The translations under genes and the position numbers were made by a program. Shown one piece after another: positions 56,621-64,000 of a DNA stretch of 64,000 bases (positions within the stretch are counted from its first letter, which is position 1; the number at the start of each line of letters is the position of its first letter). The notes beneath the pieces were generated by a model. It did no database searches and was not told where the DNA came from. It was given only the letters and a program-made list of their open reading frames with translations. Source of the DNA: Dryocosmus kuriphilus (Eukaryota; Arthropoda; Insecta; Hymenoptera; Cynipidae); NCBI GenBank assembly GCA_038277395.1, contig CM076193.1:118202133-118266132 (forward strand). Reading direction: 5' to 3'.

Positions 56621-56829
56621 GTAAAAAGTGATTAAATAAAAAACAACTCCCCGATCAAATTTGGACCATTAGAAAGGAACAGTTGAAAAGGCTTCTAGCA
56701 AAATTCAAACAAGAAAAACAAGAAAATAAAAGGGGATTTTGAGTCGGAATTTTACTAGAAGCCTTCTCAAGCGTTTATTTTTATTGTTCCAAAGATCGGA
56801 GAGCTGTTTTTTATTTAACAACTTTTTAC
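56621..56829. mobile_element. 209-bp palindromic MITE with TTAA flanks
   Basis: TTAA at 56617-56620 and 56830-56833 flank ends GTAAAAAGT... and ...ACTTTTTAC. The arms of about 100 bp pair almost end to end (AAATAAAAAACA, AAGGCTTCTAG). TTAA duplication suggests piggyBac-type mobilisation, though the TIR differs from the MITE at 43.7 kb. Confidence 0.7.
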
Positions 56830-56833
56830 TTAA

Positions 56834-58009
56834 ATTTGGATATTGGACGTTAAAAGAGTATTTTTGGTTTAGATAATTTCTAAATCTTCTTTATTTAAAT
56901 AAATAATTTTGTGATGACTTGATACATGGGCGACGGGAGGGGTGAAAATTGTCAAAAATTGAGGTACGTAATTTTATACATGGCTACTAATGAAAAAATA
57001 TATCCCAGTAAGTCTGTTTCATTTGCAGCCCTTGTCGTATTTTTGTTACTACAATTTAAAACTATAACTTTAATAGAAACCTAAACATTTTTATTTACAT
57101 ATTTACATTATTCTTTTATTTACCTCTGAAATAAATTATATCCGCAAAATATATTATTTAAGTCATGTATAGCGGATATACTAATGAACATGTCGAGCTG
57201 AAAATTTTATTGAAGGACTATTTCTTGTATCTTTTCAACTTTTTTTTTATAATTTAAAGTTTCTATATAAATTTTTCTCACGGTATTATAAAGACGAAAG
57301 GACAGGTCTTGGAAATTACAATTAACCTTCAATAATCACAATTTTATTAATGATGATACTATTTGAGACAGAAAATATTTTAGATTGTGTAAAAATATTT
57401 TCTACAAATATATTCTTATAAAAAGGATTATAGCTAATAATACTTTGATACTTCAAAATTTAATTAATTAGGCAAAAATAATTAAACTTATAGGAAAAAT
57501 CAAAAGATCCGTCTTTCTAACATTTTTCTGAAAAAAGATGCATATAAACAAATATTTATTGTTTAAACAGTAAATAGGTAGCTGAAATAAAAAAATGTAC
57601 TCAAAATATTCATGAATTAGACCAAAGCATCCATAAAATACCATTAATTCGCAATATTATGAGATAATAAATTGTTTAAACAAGTAAAAATTGTTGGAGC
57701 AATAAGAAGTAACTTTACACTGTTGAAACTTAGTGAAAAACTAAGAAGAAACTACGATTTTCTTGCTTTCTCCGGTAAAAAATTGGATTAAAACAAAAAT
57801 AACTTGTTTAAACAATAAAAAAAACAATTACAACAAAAACATGCACTTTTTGATTTTATTAAATAGATCATATTATTCATAAAATACACTCATTTCGCGA
57901 TGCTCTATGGAAAAAAGTTATTTCAACAACTCAAAATTAATGAACAAATACATCAAATCTAGTAATGTCTTCATTCATGAAAAGTTTTCATGCGATGATG
58001 AAAGTATTA
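56834..58009. other. No gene seen
   Basis: AT-rich, no supported feature. Confidence 0.5.
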
Positions 58010-58985
58010 CCTACCCGTGTAGAAATTTCGAAAGGGGTCTAGTGGGGCCCTCACTATTTTTCCCTTTTTATATTCGGGCCCTTATGGGGATAACTAGTCG
58101 GAGCCCCAGCAAGATCGTAACGCTTTTGTCAGTGTGGAAGCTACTAGACGTTCTAGTAGGGGTCTAGTAGGTATCGCTCTTGCACAGCCCTATCAAAGAA
58201 AGGGCCCTGCTGTGGCCCTAGTCAGGTTCCAATTAGATACAGTGATAATTATAAACCTATATATAGTTATGCATTTGAGATGATTTCAAGTAGAAAGGCT
58301 CAAAATATCTACTTATATCGTCCCAAATATATCCTTGGCATTAGGCAAAACATGTTTTAACTCAGATAGGAAATACATTTGTGTTATTGTTTCGCCGCTT
58401 TGATTTCTGTGGGAATTCGAAACCGCAGCTGAAAAATTTTTGATTTGTTATTTAGAGAGCGTGAAATATATAGTTAATACATAAATAAATGCTAAATTTC
58501 TAATAAAGTTACCTAATAGCATGCATGAACACATTCTTGTCTCCCTAAAAATTCCTTTATTTCCACATGCGTTCATGGCTACGAATTGAAGAGCAACCTT
58601 TTTGGACAAATATCTTTTTAAAATATTGTTAATGGTTTTTCTCACATTTTTCTTTCCATCAAAGTGAAGCGAAAGTGATGACGTCTAAAAAACGACTGAC
58701 ACTCATGGCTCATGACAACACGACTGACACTCATGAACTTTACCAAAGAGAGGTTATGTTGCGGGCCACTTAACGGCCGAACCTTATCTAATTACAAAAG
58801 TGAGGTTAGCGGGGATTCTCTAGTCGGGACCCTACTAGATAGAGATAGACTTATCAAAGTAAAAAATTGCTTACTAGCACCAGATAGGGCCCTGATTTGT
58901 TCTTTCTATACTAGAACTTCTAGTCCGCGCCACACTAGAACCCCACTTCAAATAGAGAAAGGTAGGCAAATTTCTACACGGGTAT
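58010..58985. repeat. Inverted repeat with CTAG-rich arms
   Basis: CCCGTGTAGAAATTT (58014-58028) is the inverse of AAATTTCTACACGGG (58968-58982). The arms (to about 58210 and from about 58770) are GC-richer than the surroundings and dense in CTAG and GGGCCC words (TCTAGTGGGGCCCTC, GGTCTAGTAGG, ACCCTACTAGA). Pairing between arms is imperfect. The AT-rich 0.55 kb spacer has no gene that I recognise. Confidence 0.6.
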
Positions 58986-59754
58986 ACTTTATTATACATT
59001 TTCACGTTTTGGACGGATTTACAATGAAAAAAGTTGTTTTTCCCATATATGTTTTGAACATTACAAAATTGAGGGAGCTGCAGAAGAAAATTGTAAATAT
59101 TTTTTGGGCGACTTGATACTCCATTGATAATGAATGATTTTACAGTGTGATTCAAACTATAAACATGTATTTTATTCAATAATCTTTCTAAAACGGAGTT
59201 TAAACCCCTACACAAAATTAAAATTAATGTTTTTTTACAAAAATGACCTGAATACAGAAAAACTCTGCACACAATACTTCTTCGATTGTTTTGTATTGTT
59301 TTGTGTAGAATGTTTTCGTACATTACATATTTGTGCAGAGTTTTTGAAAGTAAGAAAATAAAAAACCATTGAATTAATATGTAAAATTTTACGACATACA
59401 GTTTAACTCTGTAGAACTTGAAAAATATTAATTCATAATTTGTATTCTGTAGAGTTTATTAGATCCGCACATTTATTTGGTAATTTAGCTTACAGTTTCA
59501 CCGTGTAGTGTTTGATTAGGAACAATTTAAATAAAATAATTACCAGTAGGATTTTTCTGTTTAAAAACAAACTGTGTAAAGTTTTGCTGTTGAAAATCGA
59601 TTTGGATTGAATCGACACCGTCCTTTGATCTGCTTCAAATTATTAGTATACGGTAACAAATTTTAAACATTCTTTCATTATTTCTTTCAAATCTCTATTG
59701 AGTATTTCTTTATTACCCTATTGTACTCGCTTTTATATTCCAATATTAAAAATG
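58986..59754. other. No gene seen
   Basis: ORFs at 58874-59323 (minus) and 58712-59116 (plus) overlap the repeat arm and show no domain. Confidence 0.45.
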
Positions 59755-60140
59755 ATTTAATAATTAATTTCTGATGTTAAATTTTCATCGATTACTGGTC
59801 TAAATAATTTTTTGGAGAAACGAGAAAAAATCTACCTCGGCCCGGATTTGAACCGGGAAACGCCACTATTCACGAGTGGATCGTTTACCAATTACGCCAC
59901 CGAGGCCTCAATAGATCGTTTCTCGTTTCTCATTCAACAGGATGACGCAAAAGTGCCTCTGTGCCTGTGAAATTTCAATCTGAATAAATTAACCGAATTT
60001 GGCTATGATTTAAAATATTGGTGTTATTTAATCCACCAGGATCCGGACCGAGGTAGATTTCCTGTCGTTTCTCCAAAAAATTGTTTAAACTAGTAATCGA
60101 TAAAAATTTAACATCAGAAATTAATTATTTAATTATTCTG
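59755..60140 (-). mobile_element. tRNA-like SINE-type repeat, copy 2
   Basis: Reverse-orientation copy of the composite at 44615-44965. Its flanking segments are here inverted with respect to each other (about 59762-59846 and 60048-60138: ACCTCGG...GGAGAAACGA and TCGTTTCTCC...AATCGATA), whereas in copy 1 they are direct. Confidence 0.65.
59833..59906 (-). ncRNA. tRNA-like sequence inside the SINE-type repeat
   Basis: Minus strand: acceptor stem GCCTCGG/CCGAGGT, D region TGGCGTAATTGG, anticodon stem CCACT/AGTGG with loop CGTGAAT (TGA), and a perfect T arm CCCGG-TTCAAAT-CCGGG. It folds well, but position 33 is G instead of the universal U and there is no long variable arm for a Ser tRNA, so I call it tRNA-derived. 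The copy at 44815-44888 is more degraded. Confidence 0.65.
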
Positions 60141-60353
60141 GTCGATAAAGAACACCAATATTTTTAATTAAAATTTTTTTTTTTATTCTCTTAATATTCA
60201 TCCTAGAAGCAGTTTAGAATAACTTCCCTGCATAAATTAAAACGATTCTACCTGAGATTCAAACCACGAATCATTGCTAGATACCATACTAGTTTGCATT
60301 TTATGATTTTGAAAATCAACACAAAAATATGCGAGCGACATTTCACAGTAGTA

Positions 60354-60378
60354 GGGGGGGGGGGGGGGGGGGGGGGGG
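60354..60378. repeat. Run of 25 guanines
   Basis: Uninterrupted G25 on the plus strand in AT-rich surroundings. Confidence 0.97.
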
Positions 60379-61736
60379 CTGATATTGAAAGGATACATTT
60401 TCAGCACGTAGAGAAAAGGTATATCAAGAAAAAAAGATGGAGTTTAGGGATTGGAATAGGGTAGGGGGGTATTCAAGGGTTGCTGTGATCATATGAACTA
60501 AACGAGAAAGAAAAATCCAATTAACAGTCCTGTTCATAAGTTATGGGCGTTCTATATACCTTGTACAGGCTTCGTTCTCCGAGAAAGAGCTCGGGTGGTT
60601 GCCCGTGTGCAGGGGTAATGTGGGGTAATGTAGTAGTAAGATGATGGAAGGGGTGAGGAACAGTGGTGTGAAAGGGGTTAGGGAATGGGGGAAAGATGTG
60701 GAGTAGAAAATTAGGTGAGGGGAAATGCGCACGAGGTGGTACAAGAATTTTCCTACGGGATAATTAGCACTGCCCCAACTCACTCCGACAGCATTATATA
60801 CACCCACCATCCTGTATACAAGCAGCGACTCGGTGATGAACGCCAATTAACACTCAACCTGATAAAATTACTAGATACATGTCTTCGGATTGCTCCGGAC
60901 ATTCCGTTGCCTTTGTTTCGGTTCTTTGTTCCTCTAAAGAGGCGGGAGGGCTACTGGAATTGGAAAACAAACCTCAGAATGAAGGAAAACAAATTAAAAA
61001 GGTGTAGGAAGTTATTCTGAAAGGAGGCTTCAAGTACACTCCAAGCTGCTTCATATAAGAATTTTCGACCCACAGAGTCGAAAATACGAAAAAGTACTTA
61101 AAAGCATGTTTAATAAATTATTAAAACTTAAAAATAAATAATTAAAAATAATATTAAAAAAATAAATAATATAATAATAAAAAGAATAATTAAAAAGTGT
61201 TGAATAAAAAGCTGTTCCTGACGTAGTTAAAAAATTAAGCTAAACATCCGATACTCACTGAAAATATTATTTGAATTCTCAGAAATGTTCTTCTAATTTG
61301 AAGATTCCTGTTAACGACCCGGTATTTAGAGACTTTTGAGGAATCGAGGGTTCGTGTCCATGCTAAATTGATCAACTTTTTGAATTAATCTGGTAGGTGA
61401 CTCATATTAATTAATAATCTCCCAATACCATATTCCAGTAAATTAACAACGTATATTTTACGTAAATAATTTTTTCGTTAGAAATTGCATTTTTCGCTAA
61501 ATAATGACACCCCACATGTATCCAGAATTATATTCATTATATTCATGACAGCTAAATATATGTCCAAAGTTAAACTTCAAGAATCTCATTTAAAATCTTT
61601 TTTATCGAATTCTGAACCCAAAAAAACATGATTCTCTTTAAAAAAATTAATCGATTAACGTAATTTTGACTGTATTTTAAATGAAATTATCAATGCTATT
61701 ATCATTTTAATTTAGTCAATATATATACATATATAT
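60379..61736. other. No gene seen
   Basis: A GC-richer patch at 60540-61020 with overlapping 101-codon ORFs on both strands shows no domain. 61110-61205 is low-complexity AT. Confidence 0.45.
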
Positions 61737-61738
61737 TA

Positions 61739-62770
61739 GGGTGTACCAAAAAAAATCGATACTTTTTTTTTCTCACTCTCCCCCCAAAATATCGTAGAAT
61801 ATGTCCAAAAAAAAAAATTCTCTCACAGGCGGAGCCCATAATTTCAATTTTAAGAGGTCCATCATCGAATTTAAAGTTTTCCCATTGAAATAACATAGAA
61901 AAGAGAATTTTTTACATTATTTAATTCCACAAGCTATGAAAAAAATTTTTTTTCATAAAATAAATAAACAAACCTTATTCAGCATTAAATTTTTGACAAA
62001 AAATTCCATTGAGTAAAATTTTTATCATCAATATTTGACTTTCTGTAGAACCTTAAAATTTCAATTTTTGAGAATTTTGTGTTTTTTTACATTTTTAAGC
62101 TAAACCTTCGGAGATAGGACAAAAAGTTAAATTGCAATTTTGTAGTCTATCTGATGCACTACAAAAAAGTCTCCAAGAAATTTTTCTTATTATTAATATT
62201 TAAGAAGTTACAGACCCACAAATTCTTATTTTTAAAATTTTTAACGTACAAAGTATATATATTCTCAGAGGAAAAACACTAATTTCGGCCTAATTTTGGA
62301 TCTATAACTTCTTATATATTAATAATACGGAAAATTTCAGAATTTTTTGTAGTGCGTCAGATGTTCTACAAAATTGCGATTTAACTTTTTGTCCGATCTC
62401 CTATAGTTTAGCATGAAAATGTAAAAAACACAAAATTTTCAAAAATTGAAACTTTAAGGCTCTACAGAAAGTCAAATATTGATAATAGAAACTTCACTGG
62501 ATGGGATTTTTTGTCAAAAATTTAATGCTGAATAAGGTTTGCTTATTTCTTTTATGAAAAAATTTTTTTTTCATAGCTTGTGGAATTAAATAATGTAAAA
62601 AATCCTCTTTTCTATGTAATTTCAATGGGAAAACTTTAAATTCGATGATGGACCTCTTAAAAATTGAAATTATGGGCTCCGCCTGTGCGAGAATTTTTGT
62701 TTGGATGCATTCTACGATATTTTGTGGGGAGAGTGAGAAAAAAAAATTATCGATTTTTTTTGGCACACCC
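61739..62770. mobile_element. 1.03 kb full-length palindromic element flanked by TA
   Basis: GGGTGTACCAAAAAAAATCG at the left end is mirrored by a GGCACACCC end at 62762-62770, with TA on both sides. The arms pair over almost all of their length (about 470 bp each; for example GCGGAGCCCATAATTTCAAT against ATTGAAATTATGGGCTCCGC), leaving a spacer of about 80 bp near 62215-62300. TA flanks suggest a Tc1/mariner-type non-autonomous element. ORFs at 61702-61896 and 62494-62766 are mirror images of the arms and not genes. Confidence 0.82.
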
Positions 62771-62772
62771 TA

Positions 62773-63119
62773 ATATATATATATATATTTAGTACAATAT
62801 ATAAAACTAGAATTTGTGTTAAAAGTAGCGTTATTAACCAGCCAATAATTGAAGTTTTTAAATTATGAGAAGTGTGCCTAAAACAGACAGTTTAGAATAT
62901 AAGAGAAGATTACTTTTAAATATTAAATATTAGCTAACAATAAATTATATTGCAAGTAATACTTTTATATATTCTACACATTGCAAACATTAACAGTCAC
63001 AAAGAAAATAAATAAGTGGGGCATTTTTTGTCAAACCGGCCACCCGCCCTGTCCAAAATTTGGGGCATTCAAAAAATCTCTCGTTGGGCTTAAATTGTAG
63101 CTATACATGTGTACTTTCA
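62773..63119. other. No gene seen
   Basis: AT-rich. Confidence 0.5.
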
Positions 63120-63760
63120 TTTGAACCGTGGCCTTTTAGAAAATCCAATATGGCGGACTCAACATGGTGGCTGAAGTTGATGAAAATCTCATCGTAAAAA
63201 AATTTAGAACTCATTCGATTTTCAGGAAAGTCAATATCTGGAGGTTTTTTGGGTCGCAGATTATGAATCTGAAGTCATAATTTAAAAATGTTTAAAATAC
63301 AAGAAGAAGGATTTAATATGGCGGCTATAAAATGCAAAAAGTTTTTTGATTTGCATGACACTTGACACTTGGGAGTTTTCTGGGTCGCTGATTTCAGTTT
63401 TAAAATTTAAATTCAAGAATTCAAAATGGCGGGTTCAAAATGGCGGGTTCAAAATGGCGGCTATAAAATGCGAAAGTTTTTTGATTTGCATGACACTTGA
63501 CACTTGGGGGTTTCTCTGGGTCGCTGATTTCAGTTTTAAAATTTAAATTCAAAAATCCAAAATGGCGGGTTCAAAATGGCGGCTATAAAATGCAAAAAGT
63601 TATTTGATTTACATAAGACTTGACACTTGGGTGTTTTCTGGGTCACTGATTTCGAATCCGTAATTCAAATTTAAAAATTTTAAATGTCCGGTTCAAAATG
63701 GTAGATCGAAAACGAGAAAAGTGATTTGATTTGCATAGCACATGATGGCGGATCAAGGAT
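63120..63760. repeat. Tandem array of ATGGCGG-containing units
   Basis: Units of about 122 to 136 bp share ATGGCGGCTATAAAATGC, TTTGATTTGCATGACACTTG, TCTGGGTCGCTGATTTCAG and TTTAAATTCAA. ATGGCGG occurs at 63150, 63318, 63426, 63440, 63454, 63562, 63576 and 63745. The first and last units are diverged. The ORF at 63346-63546 is the repeat in one frame. Confidence 0.85.
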
Positions 63761-64000
63761 AGGATCAAAAAATTGAATCCAAAGTTCAAGCGTTCCTTAA
63801 AGAAAATTCAACTCACACAGGAGACTTTGAAAATCGTTCTTTAATTACCGATTTTGTCTGTTTAATGACGAATGAGTGATTTTTTAAAATTTCTGGCACT
63901 GGCAGCGCAGATTGAAATCTTTTATGTAAGTGTCTTGTTGATTTGTCGTGATCAACCTTACTGAAATAAAAATATTTTTATGTTCTTGAAGTGATTTTTT
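63761..64000. other. No gene seen
   Basis: AT-rich end of the window. Confidence 0.5.

Noticed and set aside
59833..59906. Functional tRNA-Ser(TGA) gene
   Set aside because: G at position 33, no long variable arm, and a second copy in the same repeat context indicate a tRNA-derived repeat.
61702..62766. Paired ORFs in the 1 kb palindrome as a transposase
   Set aside because: They are mirror images of the arms and too short, with no catalytic motif.

Overview
The window is AT-rich nuclear DNA from an animal, most likely an arthropod and probably an insect. Two exons with good splice sites encode an immunoglobulin V-type domain of the Sidestep (side) family, which is typical of arthropods. 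The transposon mix fits an insect: non-LTR elements, Penelope-like elements, Transib, mariner, TTAA-flanked MITEs and tRNA-derived SINEs. A hymenopteran host is possible from the style of the purine-rich non-LTR element at 20.9-23.5 kb, but this is inference only. There is no bacterial or organellar gene content.

Layout. 1.0-2.6 kb: polypyrimidine tandem repeats and a hexanucleotide microsatellite. 3.1-7.2 kb: a 3.5 kb palindromic repeat with clusters of GC-rich hairpins. 8.0-9.9 kb: a head-to-head pair of Penelope-like element 3' ends, each with a GIY-YIG remnant and a hammerhead ribozyme motif. 10.85 and 25.85 kb: the two side-family exons on the plus strand, separated by a 14.9 kb intron. 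That intron holds an 83-bp minisatellite, a 173/174-bp satellite with MITE-like ends, and a decayed non-LTR element. 26.3-29.9 kb: a G-rich tandem repeat, an LTR-like promoter segment and a minus-strand non-LTR element with RNase H. 32-41 kb: sparse DNA with a small palindromic MITE, an NRF-1/Ewg-type palindrome, duplicated GC-rich segments, and a non-LTR ORF1 (gag-like) copy with a poly(A) tail.

42.5-49.5 kb: a second inverted Penelope-like element carrying a near-consensus hammerhead, itself hit by a TTAA-flanked MITE; a tRNA-like SINE; a 2.8 kb inverted-repeat element enclosing a broken Transib (RAG1-related) transposase C-terminus; tandem duplications; and a pair of tRNA-like segments. 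51-64 kb: a tRNA-derived SINE, a third palindrome with a degenerate hammerhead-like centre, a nearly complete mariner with one obvious frameshift, another TTAA MITE, a CTAG-rich inverted repeat, a second copy of the tRNA-like element, a 25-G run, a 1 kb palindromic element, and a tandem array of ATGGCGG motifs.

The only host gene I can support is the side-family gene. Its flanking exons were not found, so much of the window may be its introns. The dominant theme is long inverted repeats: at least nine, from 0.2 to 3.5 kb, built from unrelated transposon classes. Several look like elements whose 3' end has been copied in inverted orientation onto their 5' side.
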